From Rhizobiales bacterium TNE-4 (GTDB lineage Bacteria > Pseudomonadota > Alphaproteobacteria > Rhizobiales > Beijerinckiaceae), in contig JAHRCV010000001.1 in assembly GCA_019083985.1 (NCBI GenBank), positions 1,054,001-1,118,000 of the forward strand: 64,000 bases of DNA. Direction: 5' to 3'. Numbering within the stretch: position 1 is the stretch's first letter; the number at the start of each line of letters is the position of its first letter. A program made the position numbers and the translations under genes. Under the pieces are notes generated by a model. The model had not been told where the DNA came from. It did no database searches and worked only from the letters and a program-made list of their open reading frames with translations. This document shows, piece by piece, positions 9,420 to 20,139 of the stretch.

Positions 9420-11680
9420 GCTCCACTCCCCATGTGGCGGAGATTGTCAGTCGGCTCCGATTGCGGCGCATCTGCGGCACCCTCGCGCGGAAACCACAAA
9501 CGAACGATGGCGCCACGGCTGCCATCGGGCGGATCCAGCAATTCAATGCCGCCGCCATGATCTTCGAGAATCTTACCCACGATGGCGAGGCCAAGGCCGG
9601 TGCCACCCTCACGGGTTGTCATATAGGGTTCCAACAAGCGGGCGCGGTTTTCCTGCGGGAAGCCCTTGCCATTGTCTTGCACGCTGATCGACACAATCCC
9701 CGCTTCGTCCTCATTTAACGTTACATCGATACGACCCGGACCACCCCGCGTCTCGGCATCGATGGCACTAATCGCCTCAGTCGCATTCTTCACGATATTG
9801 GTGAGGGCCTGAGAAAGAAGGCGGCGGTCGAATTTCGCCAAGATCGCATGCGCGGGCAAATGGTCGGTAATCTGCAATTCCGGATGACCAACGCGCATCA
9901 GGAATGCGACCTGCTTCACCATTTCGCTGACATCGTCATCTTCCGGCCGCGGCTTCGGCATGCGCGCGAAGGATGAGAATTCATCGACCATGCGCTTGAT
10001 GTCGTCGACCTGACGCACAATCGTGTCGGTGCATTGGTCGAACACTTCCTTGTCGGTCGTGATGAGGCGGCCATACTTCCGCTTGAGCCGCTCTGCCGAT
10101 AATTGAATGGGCGTGAGCGGATTTTTGATTTCATGCGCGATGCGGCGGGCGACATCTGCCCACGCCGAGGTGCGCTGCGCCGTCACCAATTCGGAGATAT
10201 CGTCGAGCGTGACGATCGAGCCCTGTTCGCCATCGGTTGCGTTTTCCGTGGTGACCCGAACGGTGAGGACACGCTCGCTGTCGCCTGTTCCCACCACCAA
10301 AGTTCCCTGCCCGCGCGTGCGTTCGACATCACGTGTGAACCAGGGCGCGAGATCCGGCATGATTTCGAGAATGGGCTTGCCCAGCACGGTCTCACGCGAG
10401 CCGCCGAGCAATTTATCAGCCGATGGATTGACGACGGTGATGCGGCCTTTCGCGTCGACGCCAATGACGCCCGCGGACACGCCGGACAAGACGGCTTCGG
10501 TAAAACGCCGGCGGCGGTCGATCAATTCGCTGGCCGCCGTCAGACGATCGGTCTGGCGACGCAGCTCAGCGGTCATCTTGTTGAAGGTTTCGGCAAGATG
10601 GCCGAGATCGCCTTCCTTATTGCCGACGGGCACCTGCACATAGAAATTTCCCGAGGCGACCTGATCGGTCGCGTGGATCAAACGGCGGATCGGGGCGACG
10701 AGGCGGTTGGCAAAACTCAGCCCGAACCATGTTGCCGACAAAAGCAGGATCAGTGAGATCAGCGCATACATCGATGCGAACGCGACCTGCACGTCGAGCT
10801 TGCGTTCGGCAAGATAGCCATAGAACGCCGCCGCGCGCTCGGCCTGGATCGGGAATTCAAGCGCCTTGGGATCAACCGGGCGTGCGGTGAAGAGATACAG
10901 GTCGTCGATCCCAGGCACTTTAATGAGTGCGCGGAAGACATTGCCTGACTGTGGAATGAGACACCACGCTTCGGTATCGGCGGCTGCGTTCATGTCTTCG
11001 GGCGATGGCAGCGTTAGCCCTTCGACCGGTTTCAGCTCAATGCGTTCAACAATCTGCAGATCGCTTTTGAGCAGAATGGCGACTGGGAAACCAAGGAACA
11101 AAGCGCGAGAGCGCATGAAGTCCTGAAAGAAGGCATTGGCCTGTGGCGCCGCCTGACGCGCGCGGCTGATGTCAGACGCCATCAAATTGATTTCGCGTCC
11201 CATCGTGCGGCACTGCAACTCTCGATAGGACGTCGCGACATCGACGGATGTCGTCAGCAATTGCTGGATGGTTCGCGAGAAAGAAATGTCGATCCCGCGC
11301 TCGAGCGTGATCCAGCCAAGTGCCGCCACCAGCAAAGCGGGCAGCGTGGCGACGAACGCAAAAAGACCGACGATCCTGACATGGAGACCGGCCGCCGCCT
11401 GACCGGCACGACGCGCCCGCAAAAGCCGGAACCCTTCGACCGCAACGAAGCCGATCATGATGAGGATCAGCAGGGCGTTGATCAGGAAGAGCAGAAGAAC
11501 GGTGTCATGGGTCGGCGCAAAGGGTGTGAGCCCTGCCAGCACCGAGAAGGTCGCCAAAGCCGAACCGAGCGCCAGCACAACGGTCGCAGCACCCGCCCAA
11601 AAGGCCAGGCGCCGCCGCCGCCCGCCAGGCGGTTCGACGGGTTCGGGAAAAGCGAGTTCCGAAGCCGGATGGTTTTGCAT
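9416..11680 (-). CDS. ntrY: Membrane sensor histidine kinase NtrY
   Basis: Membrane-bound kinase of the NtrYX pair, linked to nitrogen, redox and envelope control. The 754-residue protein has an N-terminal membrane region with about three helices, a periplasmic sensor, a further membrane helix near 300, a HAMP domain, a PAS domain, the phospho-accepting H in [11 protein letters not shown] near residue 516, and a HATPase domain with DNGKGF and TGLGLAI. I chose the ATG at 11680. The frame stays open to a TTG at 11740, which would add 20 residues, and neither start has a strong ribosome site. Confidence 0.95.
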   Translation of the reverse strand: MQNHPASELAFPEPVEPPGGRRRRLAFWAGAATVVLALGSALATFSVLAGLTPFAPTHDTVLLLFLINALLILIMIGFVAVEGFRLLRARRAGQAAAGLHVRIVGLFAFVATLPALLVAALGWITLERGIDISFSRTIQQLLTTSVDVATSYRELQCRTMGREINLMASDISRARQAAPQANAFFQDFMRSRALFLGFPVAILLKSDLQIVERIELKPVEGLTLPSPEDMNAAADTEAWCLIPQSGNVFRALIKVPGIDDLYLFTARPVDPKALEFPIQAERAAAFYGYLAERKLDVQVAFASMYALISLILLLSATWFGLSFANRLVAPIRRLIHATDQVASGNFYVQVPVGNKEGDLGHLAETFNKMTAELRRQTDRLTAASELIDRRRRFTEAVLSGVSAGVIGVDAKGRITVVNPSADKLLGGSRETVLGKPILEIMPDLAPWFTRDVERTRGQGTLVVGTGDSERVLTVRVTTENATDGEQGSIVTLDDISELVTAQRTSAWADVARRIAHEIKNPLTPIQLSAERLKRKYGRLITTDKEVFDQCTDTIVRQVDDIKRMVDEFSSFARMPKPRPEDDDVSEMVKQVAFLMRVGHPELQITDHLPAHAILAKFDRRLLSQALTNIVKNATEAISAIDAETRGGPGRIDVTLNEDEAGIVSISVQDNGKGFPQENRARLLEPYMTTREGGTGLGLAIVGKILEDHGGGIELLDPPDGSRGAIVRLWFPREGAADAPQSEPTDNLRHMGSGA

Positions 11681-11780
11681 GAGCACGCCAATGATGCCGG
11701 GCGATTCAGCGCCCGAACGGTCCCTGATGCAATAGCGCAACAGTGTGGCCGGTTGAAGACATTATTTTCGTAAGTCGTCT

Positions 11781-11802
11781 ACGCCCACGCTCACGCCCAC
11801 GC
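11781..11802. repeat. Two 10-bp direct repeats, 12-bp period
   Basis: ACGCCCACGC occurs at 11781-11790 and again at 11793-11802, in the 173-base gap between the ntrY start at 11680 and the ntrC end at 11854 (on the minus strand, upstream of ntrY). It may be an operator for ntrYX or chance in GC-rich DNA. Confidence 0.35.
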
Positions 11803-11853
11803 CTACTTCCACGACGGATGGCCGTTTCCGCTCCAAGCTTTGATGGAAATGAA

Positions 11854-13305
11854 TTACCGCGGCGTGCGGATGACCCGGAGGTCTAGATCGCGGATCTTCT
11901 TGCGAAGCGTGTTGCGGTTGAGTCCCAGAAGTTCGGCCGCCTTGATCTGATTTCCGCGCGTGGCTGAGAGCGCCGCACCAATCAGCGGCTCTTCGATTTC
12001 GCGCAGAATGCGATGATAAAGCCCTGGCGGCGGCAAATCGCCTTTGAATTCGGCAAAATAGGCCGAAAGATGCCGATCGACGGCCTCCGACAGGCTTTCT
12101 TCGGCCATCACGGCCTTAACCGGCTCGCTCAGGCTCTGCTGCGGGGCCGAGGCCGATAATTCTGTTTCGATCAGGATCTCGGTGATCGTGTCCTGCGGAT
12201 AGAGGGCCGCCAAGCGGCGGACCATATTTTCAAGTTCGCGGACATTGCCCGGCCACGAATAGCGCTTCATGCGCTCAAGCGCGCCCGCGTCGATTTGCTT
12301 GCGCTGCAGGCCTTCCTTTTCCACCAATGTGAAGAAGTGGCGCACGAGGTCGGGGATATCTTCGGAGCGCTCGCGCAGAGGTGGAAGACGCAGCGGCACC
12401 ACGTTCAAGCGGAAGAACAAATCCTCGCGGAACAGGCCCTGCTGGATCAGCTGGCGCAAATCCTTGTTCGTCGCGGCGACGATGCGGACATTGGTGCGGA
12501 TCGGCGTGCGACCGCCCACCGTCGTGTATTCGCCCTGCTGCAACACGCGCAAAAGCCGCGTCTGCGCTTCCATCGGCATGTCGCCGATCTCATCAAGGAA
12601 CAGCGTGCCGCCTTCGGCCTGCTCGAACCGGCCGGTGGCGCGCTGGAGCGCACCGGTGAAGGCGCCCTTCTCGTGACCGAAGAGTTCGCTTTCGATCAGG
12701 TCGCGCGGAATCGCGGCCATGTTAACGGCGACGAAGGGACCCTTCCGGCGCTTGCCATAATCATGCAGCGCGCGGGCGACGAGTTCTTTGCCCGTGCCGG
12801 ACTCGCCATTGATCATGACCGTGAGATCGGTCTGCATCAGGCGGGCGAGCGCACGGTAGATTTCCTGCATCGCGGTTGAACGACCAACCAGCGGAATATC
12901 GTCGGGGGCATGCGCTTGTTCGACGGCCCCTGCCCCGCGCGGGCGGTCCATAGCACGGCTGACGATCGACAGAAGCTCCTTTAGGTCAAAGGGCTTGGGC
13001 AGATATTCGTAAGCGCCGCGTTCGGAGGCACGGATCGCGGTCATGAACGTGTTCTGCGCGCTCATGACGATGATCGGGAGATCGGGACGGATGTTTTTGA
13101 TGCGCGGAAGCACGTCAAACGCGTTCTCGTCCGGCATCACCACATCGGTGATGACCAGATCGCCATCGCCGGCTTGGATCCAACGCCAAAGCGTCCCCGC
13201 CTGTCCCGTCGCCCTCACCTCATATCCGGCGCGGTTCAGGGCCTGTGTGAGCACCGTCCTGATGGCGGTATCGTCATCGGCGATCAGGATCGTGCCAAGC
13301 GGCAT
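11854..13305 (-). CDS. ntrC: Nitrogen regulation response regulator NtrC
   Basis: Sigma-54-dependent activator of nitrogen assimilation genes, phosphorylated by NtrB. The 483-residue protein has a receiver domain with D54, an AAA+ domain with Walker A GESGTGKE, an intact GAFTGA loop in [11 protein letters not shown] and Walker [12 protein letters not shown], and a C-terminal Fis-type HTH ([21 protein letters not shown]). It begins three bases after the ntrB stop, so the pair is co-translated. The intact GAFTGA contrasts with its neighbour NtrX. Confidence 0.98.
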   Translation of the reverse strand: MPLGTILIADDDTAIRTVLTQALNRAGYEVRATGQAGTLWRWIQAGDGDLVITDVVMPDENAFDVLPRIKNIRPDLPIIVMSAQNTFMTAIRASERGAYEYLPKPFDLKELLSIVSRAMDRPRGAGAVEQAHAPDDIPLVGRSTAMQEIYRALARLMQTDLTVMINGESGTGKELVARALHDYGKRRKGPFVAVNMAAIPRDLIESELFGHEKGAFTGALQRATGRFEQAEGGTLFLDEIGDMPMEAQTRLLRVLQQGEYTTVGGRTPIRTNVRIVAATNKDLRQLIQQGLFREDLFFRLNVVPLRLPPLRERSEDIPDLVRHFFTLVEKEGLQRKQIDAGALERMKRYSWPGNVRELENMVRRLAALYPQDTITEILIETELSASAPQQSLSEPVKAVMAEESLSEAVDRHLSAYFAEFKGDLPPPGLYHRILREIEEPLIGAALSATRGNQIKAAELLGLNRNTLRKKIRDLDLRVIRTPR

Positions 13306-13308
13306 TCG

Positions 13309-14427
13309 TCACCTTTGCATTCCAATGTCTCCATTCGGAGACCGGCCCCCATGCATCGGCATGAGGATTCGAAAAATCGTTCGTCGGGGGAAACTGTCGC
13401 ATTCAACGATGCCGCCATGATCCCCGACGATCTTGGCAACCAAAGCAAGACCGAGGCCAGTCCCGCTCGTTTTGGTCGTAACGAAGGGATCAAACAAGTT
13501 CCGCACGAGATCGGTGGGCACACCTGGCCCATTGTCCTTGACGCAGAATTCGAGCGGCAAGGCGACCCGGGCTTGTGAGCCCGGAACGGCCATGCGGACA
13601 CCCGGGCGGAACGCCGTTGTCAGCTCGATCTCGCCATCATTCTGATCAATTCCAATAGCTTCCGCGGCGTTCTTCACCAAATTAAGGAAGACCTGAACCA
13701 GCTGATCCCGATTGGCGAAAACCGGCGGCAGCGACGGATCATAGGTCTCGACGATGCGGATATGGCGGGCAAAGCCCGAAAGAGCCAGCCGTTTGACGTG
13801 CTCAAGTACCTCATGAATGTTCACAGGGGCCATTGGGATGGGTTTGCCGTCCGAAAACGTCTCGAAACGGTCAACAAGGCTCACAATCCGGTCGGCTTCA
13901 TCGCAGATCAGCCGCGTGAGCGCCCTGTCATCCTCTGACACTGAGGATTCCAGCAATTGCGCCGCGCCACGAATGCCCGAAAGCGGGTTTTTGATCTCAT
14001 GGGCGAGCATCGATCCCATGGCGGAGATGGAGCGTGCCGCCCCTCGATGGGTCAATTGTCTGTCTATTTTTTCAGCAATTGTCTTTTCTTGCAGCAGAAT
14101 GAGGACTTCGCCTGCCTCAGCCGGTGCCACAAAAACATCGACGATCCGCTCAGGGCCAAGGCGCGGTCCCCCGATATCGACGCGATATTCGTTGAACGTG
14201 CCGCCCTCGCGACGGGCATCCTCGACGAGCCCCAAGATCGGGGAACCGAAGGGCAGAATGTCTTCAATCCGGGTCCGCCGCAGCATCGACCGGCTCATCT
14301 CGAGGAAATCTTCCGCGGCGCTGTTGGCTTCGGTCAACCGGCCATCCTTGCCGACAAGGATCACTGGCAGCGGCAGAAGATTGATGACGGCATCGGCATG
14401 GCCGAACCGGGCCGGGTTTTCGCTCAT
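13309..14427 (-). CDS. ntrB: Nitrogen regulation sensor kinase NtrB
   Basis: Cytoplasmic histidine kinase/phosphatase that sets NtrC phosphorylation in response to PII. The 372-residue protein has an N-terminal PAS domain (about 10-115), the phospho-accepting H143 in [15 protein letters not shown], and a HATPase domain with [15 protein letters not shown] and GTGLGLAL. There are no membrane segments, as expected. Its ATG overlaps the dusB stop by four bases, so dusB-ntrB-ntrC form one coupled unit, the classical nifR3-ntrBC arrangement. Confidence 0.97.
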   Translation of the reverse strand: MSENPARFGHADAVINLLPLPVILVGKDGRLTEANSAAEDFLEMSRSMLRRTRIEDILPFGSPILGLVEDARREGGTFNEYRVDIGGPRLGPERIVDVFVAPAEAGEVLILLQEKTIAEKIDRQLTHRGAARSISAMGSMLAHEIKNPLSGIRGAAQLLESSVSEDDRALTRLICDEADRIVSLVDRFETFSDGKPIPMAPVNIHEVLEHVKRLALSGFARHIRIVETYDPSLPPVFANRDQLVQVFLNLVKNAAEAIGIDQNDGEIELTTAFRPGVRMAVPGSQARVALPLEFCVKDNGPGVPTDLVRNLFDPFVTTKTSGTGLGLALVAKIVGDHGGIVECDSFPRRTIFRILMPMHGGRSPNGDIGMQR

Positions 14428-15425
14428 GCCGCCAACAACTCCGGCGGACGGGCATAAAGCGCCCTCAGGGTGGTGATGATCTGGCCCGGCGCTTCGCCGG
14501 TGAGGATCGCGGCCCGCTCGGAGGCGTCGATCCGTGTGCCTTCATGGCTCAAATGGTCAAGGCTGGCGGCCAGATGCTTGCGGGCATGGCGCAGCCCGGC
14601 CTTTTCGCCCATCGCGGTCAGCAAACTCTCATAATGCTCGATCACCGCCTCGGCTTGCGCCGCACGCGACGGGTCGCCGGGATCCGCCCCTTCAAGGCCG
14701 CGGGCGATCCGGCCGACAAGCCAAGGACGCCCCAAGGCGGCGCGACCGATCATGACGGCATCGGCACCCGACAGGGTGCGGACCGCGCGGGCCTGCTCAA
14801 TCGTCTCGACATCACCATTGCAGACAACCGGGATCGAAACCGCCGCCTTCACCGGTGCGATTGCGGCGTGGTTGGCGTGGCCTTTGTAGAATTGGCAGCG
14901 CGTGCGGCCATGAACAGTGACAAGCGCGGCTCCCGCTGCTTCCGCGCGTCGCGCCAATTCGGCGGCATTATGTGAGGCATCGTCCCAGCCAAGCCGCATT
15001 TTCACGGTCACGGGGACCGACACGGCCGCAATGGTCGCCTCGATTAAGGTGAGCGCATGATCGAGATCACGCATCAGTGCCGAACCGGCGTAGCCGCCTG
15101 TCACGCGCTTGGCCGGGCAGCCCATATTGATATCGATGACGTCGGCACCATTGGCTTGCGCGAGGCGGGCCGCCTCACCCATCCAACGCGGATCGCAGCC
15201 TGCCAGCTGGACGATGTGAGGTGTGATGCCCTCGCCTTCGGCCCGTAACGTGTATTCAGCATCGCCCTTCACGAATTCGTCCGAAGCAACCATTTCAGAG
15301 ACGACCACCGACGCACCAAACCGGCGCGCGATCTTCCGGAAGCCATGATCGGTGATGCCGGACATCGGCGCCAAGAAGGCGCGCCCGTCGAGCGGCAAGG
15401 GTCCGATATGAAGGGCTGAGGCCAT
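14424..15425 (-). CDS. dusB: tRNA-dihydrouridine synthase DusB (NifR3)
   Basis: FMN-dependent enzyme that reduces uridine to dihydrouridine in tRNA. The 333-residue TIM barrel has the flavin-binding start LAPMSGITD, the [19 protein letters not shown] motif, and the catalytic cysteine in [11 protein letters not shown]. The ATG at 15425 gives the family N-terminus ([12 protein letters not shown]). The frame is open to 15509 but that part is not family-like. It is the first gene of the ntr block, and its promoter should lie in the 156-base gap shared with the divergent rimO. Confidence 0.96.
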   Translation of the reverse strand: MASALHIGPLPLDGRAFLAPMSGITDHGFRKIARRFGASVVVSEMVASDEFVKGDAEYTLRAEGEGITPHIVQLAGCDPRWMGEAARLAQANGADVIDINMGCPAKRVTGGYAGSALMRDLDHALTLIEATIAAVSVPVTVKMRLGWDDASHNAAELARRAEAAGAALVTVHGRTRCQFYKGHANHAAIAPVKAAVSIPVVCNGDVETIEQARAVRTLSGADAVMIGRAALGRPWLVGRIARGLEGADPGDPSRAAQAEAVIEHYESLLTAMGEKAGLRHARKHLAASLDHLSHEGTRIDASERAAILTGEAPGQIITTLRALYARPPELLAA

Positions 15426-15581
15426 GTAGGTCCGGGGGCTGTCTAAGTACTGGTCTAGTTTAAACCGATTTTGCAACGCAACAAGGCTCCTCTGGGCGAA
15501 AGCGCCCACCCGCCGATTGCTCCCGGAGCGGGGCTCGGCTAGAGGCTAGCGCGCTCCTTCCTTCCTGCCCGGACCCCGCAC

Positions 15582-16901
15582 ATGACCGCGCCTGCGCCGA
15601 AAATCTCGTTCGTCTCCCTCGGCTGCCCGAAAGCGCTCGTCGACAGCGAGCGCATCATCACGCGGTTGCGCGCGGAAGGCTATGAGCTGACCAAGACGCA
15701 TGATGGTGCCGACGCGGTGATCGTCAACACATGCGGCTTCCTCGACAGCGCGAAAGCGGAATCGCTCGCCGCGATCGGCGAAGCCCTCAATGAGAATGGC
15801 AAGGTCATTGTCACCGGTTGCATGGGTGCCGAACCTGAAGCGATCACGGCCGCCTATCCGGGCGTGCTCGCGATCACCGGGCCACAAGCCTATGAAAGCG
15901 TGATGAACGCCGTGCATCAGGCGGTGCCGCCTAAGCACGATCCCTTTCTCGATCTCGTGCCCGAACAAGGCATCAAACTCACGCCACGCCATTATGCCTA
16001 TCTAAAGATTTCTGAGGGCTGCAACAATCGCTGCACCTTCTGCATCATTCCAAAATTGCGCGGTGATCTCGTTTCACGTTCGGCTGCCGATGTTTTGCGT
16101 GAAGCAGAAAAGCTCGTCGCCGCCGGTGTGAAGGAATTGCTTGTCGTGTCGCAGGACACGTCGGCCTATGGCGTCGATGTGAAATATGCCGAGAGCCAAT
16201 GGAAAGATCGTGCCGTGCGCGCGAAGTTTTTGGATCTCTCGCGCGAATTGGGATCACTCGGCGCTTGGGTGCGCCTCCATTACGTCTATCCCTATCCGCA
16301 TGTCGACGATGTGATCCCGCTGATGGCGGATGGATTGGTCCTCCCCTATCTCGACATTCCGTTTCAGCACGCCTCGCAAAGCGTGTTGAAGGCGATGAAG
16401 CGTCCCGCTTCGCAAGACAAGGTTTTGGAGCGCATCGGCAAATGGCGTGAGATCTGTCCTGATCTCGCAATCCGTTCGACGTTCATTGTCGGCTTCCCGG
16501 GCGAGACGGAAGAGAATTTTCAAGAACTGCTCGATTTCCTCGACGAGGCAAAGCTCGAACGCGTTGGCTGCTTCAAATACGAGCCGGTGAAAGGCGCGCC
16601 TGCCAATGATCTCGGCCTGCCGCTTGTGCCGGATGAGGTAAAGCAGGACCGTTATGACCGCTTCATGAAAAAACAGCAGGCGATTAGCGCCAAGCGTTTG
16701 GCCTCGCGCGTCGACCGCCGTATCAAGGTGATTATCGACGAGCCGGGCGCAACGGTCGCCAAAGGCCGTTCGCAATGGGACGCGCCAGAAATCGACGGCA
16801 ATGTCTATGTCGCCTCGCGCCGTCCGCTCCGCCAAGGCGATATCGTCAGCGTGAAAATCGAACGCGCCGATGCGTATGATTTGCACGGGACAGCGGTCTG
16901 A
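15582..16901 (+). CDS. rimO: Ribosomal protein S12 methylthiotransferase RimO
   Basis: Radical-SAM enzyme that methylthiolates an aspartate of ribosomal protein S12. The 439-residue protein has an N-terminal UPF0004 domain with cluster cysteines C15, C51 and C80, the radical-SAM motif CNNRCTFC with C147, C151 and C154, and a C-terminal TRAM domain. [13 protein letters not shown] near the start distinguishes RimO from MiaB. It is transcribed alone and divergently from dusB. Confidence 0.97.
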   Translation: MTAPAPKISFVSLGCPKALVDSERIITRLRAEGYELTKTHDGADAVIVNTCGFLDSAKAESLAAIGEALNENGKVIVTGCMGAEPEAITAAYPGVLAITGPQAYESVMNAVHQAVPPKHDPFLDLVPEQGIKLTPRHYAYLKISEGCNNRCTFCIIPKLRGDLVSRSAADVLREAEKLVAAGVKELLVVSQDTSAYGVDVKYAESQWKDRAVRAKFLDLSRELGSLGAWVRLHYVYPYPHVDDVIPLMADGLVLPYLDIPFQHASQSVLKAMKRPASQDKVLERIGKWREICPDLAIRSTFIVGFPGETEENFQELLDFLDEAKLERVGCFKYEPVKGAPANDLGLPLVPDEVKQDRYDRFMKKQQAISAKRLASRVDRRIKVIIDEPGATVAKGRSQWDAPEIDGNVYVASRRPLRQGDIVSVKIERADAYDLHGTAV

Positions 16902-16938
16902 AATCGTCAAGATGGAATAACGCTTCGGACGCCTTTAT

Positions 16939-16972
16939 AAAAAATCCGCCGCGATCGGATGACCGCGGCGGA
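16939..16972 (-). terminator. Rho-independent terminator of the BMP transporter operon
   Basis: A perfect 9-bp stem (TCCGCCGCG at 16945-16953 with CGCGGCGGA at 16964-16972) with a 10-base loop. On the minus strand it is followed by six T residues (AAAAAA at 16939-16944 on +). It sits 30 bases after the minus-strand gene that ends at 17002. Confidence 0.88.
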
Positions 16973-17001
16973 CTGAATTCGAAAGCTCTTCGAAGAAAGC
17001 G

Positions 17002-18072
17002 TTACTTCGGCAGCTTGTCGTCAATGCCCTTGACGTAATAATTCATGCTGAGCACTTGCGCGTCAGAGAGCGCGCCATTGCCTTCGCACTTCACTTCCTT
17101 GCCAGTCTGATCGAACACCGGGCATTTGAACGGGTTGAGCTTGCCCGTCTTGATGGCTTCTTCGGTTTCCTGCGCGAGTTTCTTCACGTCATCCGGCATG
17201 TTGGTGTAAGGCGCCATCTTGACCTTGCCCTTGGCAAAGCCGTCCCAAACATCCTGGCTCTGCCACTTGCCTTCGAGCTGAGCGCGCGTGCGTTCGACAT
17301 AGTATGGCGCCCAATCGTCGATGATCGCAGTGAGCTGGCCCTTCGGCGCGAAGCGGATCATGTCAGAGGCCTGACCGAACGCGAATTTGCCGCGCGCTTC
17401 TGCCTGCTGCAGCGGTGCCGGGCTGTCGGTGTGCTGGGTGATGATGTCGGCACCCTGATCGAGCAGCGCCTTGGCTGCGTCGGCTTCCTTGCCCGGGTCG
17501 AACCAGGTCGAGGCCCAAACGATCTTCACCTTCACGTTCGGGTTGACGCTTTGCGCGCCGAGCATGAACGCGTTGATGCCCGAGACCACTTCCGGGATCG
17601 GGAACGAAGCGACGTAACCGATCGTGCCGGTCTTCGTCATCTTGCCGGCGATCACGCCTTGCACATAACGGCCTTCATGGAACTTGCCCGAATAGGTGGC
17701 GAGGTTCTTGGCGCGCTTATAGCCCGTCGCATGTTCGAAATTCACGTTCGGATATTTCTGCGCAACCTTGAGGGTCGGCTCCATGAAGCCGAAGGAGGTC
17801 GTGAAGATCAGCTTGTGGCCGGTGCGGGCCAGCTGCTCGATGGAACGCTCGGAATCCGCTTCCGGCACGTTTTCGATATAGGTCGTTTCGACCTTGCCGG
17901 GGAACGCGGCTTCAATCGCCTTGCGGCCCTGATCATGCTGATACGTCCAGCCATGGTCACCGACCGGGCCGACATAGATGAAGCCGATTTTCAATTTTTC
18001 TTGCGCGCTGGCGGCACCTGCCAAGCCCAGAGCGAGGGTGGCGGCACCGGCCACCTTCAACACAATGTTCAT
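17002..18072 (-). CDS. BMP family ABC transporter substrate-binding protein
   Basis: Periplasmic binding protein of the Bmp/Med family, whose characterised members bind purine nucleosides. The 356-residue protein has a signal peptide (about 1-23, cleavage after ASA) and the family opening KIGFIYVGPVGDHGW with repeated ligand-loop features such as NVNFEHATGYK. It is the last gene of the unit, 76 bases after the second permease and before a clear terminator. Expression is often highest for such a binding protein, but no separate promoter was identified. Substrate is inferred from family only. Confidence 0.93.
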   Translation of the reverse strand: MNIVLKVAGAATLALGLAGAASAQEKLKIGFIYVGPVGDHGWTYQHDQGRKAIEAAFPGKVETTYIENVPEADSERSIEQLARTGHKLIFTTSFGFMEPTLKVAQKYPNVNFEHATGYKRAKNLATYSGKFHEGRYVQGVIAGKMTKTGTIGYVASFPIPEVVSGINAFMLGAQSVNPNVKVKIVWASTWFDPGKEADAAKALLDQGADIITQHTDSPAPLQQAEARGKFAFGQASDMIRFAPKGQLTAIIDDWAPYYVERTRAQLEGKWQSQDVWDGFAKGKVKMAPYTNMPDDVKKLAQETEEAIKTGKLNPFKCPVFDQTGKEVKCEGNGALSDAQVLSMNYYVKGIDDKLPK

Positions 18073-18148
18073 CGTCCTCTCCGTTCGGGTCTTCCAAGAA
18101 GGGGCATTCGGCTGGAACCCGCGCCAACCTTTGCCGGAAATCTAGCGT

Positions 18149-19069
18149 CTAGCGCGGCGGTACGAAAGCCGTGCCAAGTGAACCGGGCGCTGGTGTCGCA
18201 CCCACGCGCCGCATCGAGATGAGAACGAGCGCGATAATCGTTGCGATATAGGGGAAGGCTGACAGCGCTTGCGAGGGCAGCCCCAATGATGCGGCCTGTG
18301 CATGCATCTGCAGGATCGTGGCACCGCCGAATAAATAGGCACCGAGGAACACGCGCAAAGGCAACCAGCTCGCAAAAACGACAAGGGCGAGCGCAATCCA
18401 ACCCCGCCCTGCCGTCATCCCCGGCGACCAGAACGGCGTGTAGACGAGAGACAAATAGGCCCCGGCGAGACCGGCGCATGCACCGCCGAACAGAATGGCA
18501 AGAAGCCGTGTGCGCAGAACTTTAAGGCCGAGCGCGTGGGCTGAGCTATGGTTCTCACCGATCGAGCGGAGCGAGAGGCCGGCGCGCGTCTTTTTGAGAA
18601 ACCACGCCACGCCAACCGCCAGCGCAACCGAGAGGTAGAAGAACGGGCTCTGACCGAAAACAAGCTTTCCAACGAGCGGCAATTCGCTCAGCCCGGGAAT
18701 GTGGATCGGTGGAATAGCGATGCGGCTCGTGCCAACGAATTTCGCGCCGATGAGACCGGCCAGCCCAAGTCCAAGAATCGTGAGCGCCAAACCGGCGGCC
18801 ACCTGATTGGCGGCAAAGCCGAGCGTCACGAGCGCGAAGACCAAAGAAAGCGCCATGCCCGCGCCAATGCCCGCGAGCACGCCGGTTAGCGATGAATCAG
18901 TCAGTGTCGCCACGGCAAAACCGGTCGATGCACCAACCGCCATCATGCCTTCGACGCCAAGATTGAGGACGCCGGATTTTTCGACGATCAATTCGCCAAG
19001 TGCCGCGATCAGCAAGGGTGTCGCCGCGGTGATGACCGTCAATAAAATGGATTCCCAAAATCCGATCAT
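18149..19069 (-). CDS. ABC transporter permease (BMP/nucleoside type), second subunit
   Basis: Inner-membrane permease of the branched-chain-amino-acid/sugar (BPD_transp_2) family, 306 residues with about eight or nine hydrophobic segments. The conserved stretch LNLGVEGMMAVGA and the cytoplasmic loop SIGENHSSAHALGL match the YufQ/NupC-type subunit. The ATG at 19069 overlaps the stop of the first permease by four bases. The frame extends to 19132, but that would run into the neighbour. Confidence 0.92.
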   Translation of the reverse strand: MIGFWESILLTVITAATPLLIAALGELIVEKSGVLNLGVEGMMAVGASTGFAVATLTDSSLTGVLAGIGAGMALSLVFALVTLGFAANQVAAGLALTILGLGLAGLIGAKFVGTSRIAIPPIHIPGLSELPLVGKLVFGQSPFFYLSVALAVGVAWFLKKTRAGLSLRSIGENHSSAHALGLKVLRTRLLAILFGGACAGLAGAYLSLVYTPFWSPGMTAGRGWIALALVVFASWLPLRVFLGAYLFGGATILQMHAQAASLGLPSQALSAFPYIATIIALVLISMRRVGATPAPGSLGTAFVPPR

Positions 19070-20139
19070 GCCGTCACCCCGCGTACGATACGGAGCCGAT
19101 AGGTCGTCAGCGCGTCCGCAGCCAAGACACAAAACAGGAGAATGCCCTGGAAGGTCCGGGTGAGATCGAGCGGCAATTTGAGGGCGATCTGCGCCGCCTC
19201 CCCGCCATAGACGGTCAGCGCGATGACAAAGGCGCCGAAGATGATGCCGACAGGATGAAGACGACCGAGATAGGCGACGATGATCGCGGTGAAACCGAGG
19301 CCACCAGAAATCGCCGGTTTTAATTGGCCGATCTGTCCGGTCACCTCGACGATGCCCGCAAGGCCTGCGAGGCCGCCTGAAATGACGAAGGCAGCGATCG
19401 TCATGCGATTGGCGTTGAAGCCGGAGAAGCGTGCGGCGCGCGGCGCTTCACCTGCTACGCGAATGCCAAATCCAAACAGTGTCCGGTTCAAAACAAACCA
19501 CGTCACAGCGGCACAGATCAGCGCAATGATGATCCCCGCATGCAAACGGCCCTCGCTCGCAAGATTGGGCAGCGTCGCAAAGCTTTCGAATGTTGGCGTC
19601 GTTGGGAAGTTAAAACCCTTTGGATCACGCCACGGACCGCGCACGAGATAATCGAGGGTCAACTCGGCGACATAGACCAGCATCAAAGAGACGAGGATTT
19701 CCGATACGCCAAAGCGCACCCGCAAGATCGCCGGAATAAAACCATAGAATGCGCCACCCAACGCGCCGAGCAGTAACGCTGCTGGTAACACCCAAGGCGC
19801 GCTTTCCATCCCTACGGTTGCAAGCGGCAAGATCGAGCCAAAAATGGCACCGACAATGAGCTGGCCTTCAGCGCCGATGTTCCACAAATTGGCGCGGAAA
19901 CAATAAACGAGACCGGTCGCGATGATGATCAAGGGCGTGGCTTTGACCGCCAATTCCTGCAGTGCCCATGGATCAGTCAATGGATCAAGAAAATAGACTC
20001 GGAACGCTGCAAGCGGTGAGCGGCCAAGAAAAGCAACGATCAGCCCACCCATCACGAGCGCAGCAAGAATGGCCCAAAGCGGCGCTAAGCTGCGTTGCAA
20101 AGACGAAACATCGCGGCGGGGGATGAGCTCAAGCCGCAT
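19066..20139 (-). CDS. ABC transporter permease (BMP/nucleoside type), first subunit
   Basis: Inner-membrane permease of 357 residues, the YufP/NupB-type partner of the next gene. It has a cytoplasmic N-terminus, about nine hydrophobic segments and the motif NLWNIGAEGQLIVGA. Its start overlaps the ATP-binding gene by 11 bases, so the subunits are translationally coupled. Confidence 0.92.
   Translation of the reverse strand: MRLELIPRRDVSSLQRSLAPLWAILAALVMGGLIVAFLGRSPLAAFRVYFLDPLTDPWALQELAVKATPLIIIATGLVYCFRANLWNIGAEGQLIVGAIFGSILPLATVGMESAPWVLPAALLLGALGGAFYGFIPAILRVRFGVSEILVSLMLVYVAELTLDYLVRGPWRDPKGFNFPTTPTFESFATLPNLASEGRLHAGIIIALICAAVTWFVLNRTLFGFGIRVAGEAPRAARFSGFNANRMTIAAFVISGGLAGLAGIVEVTGQIGQLKPAISGGLGFTAIIVAYLGRLHPVGIIFGAFVIALTVYGGEAAQIALKLPLDLTRTFQGILLFCVLAADALTTYRLRIVRGVTA

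Noticed and set aside
10103-10756. Open frames on + across ntrY
   Set aside because: Shadow frames of a well-supported kinase gene.
17056-18222. A 388-residue open frame on + across the BMP binding protein
   Set aside because: Antisense to a clear gene, biased composition, no ribosome site and no recognisable domain.
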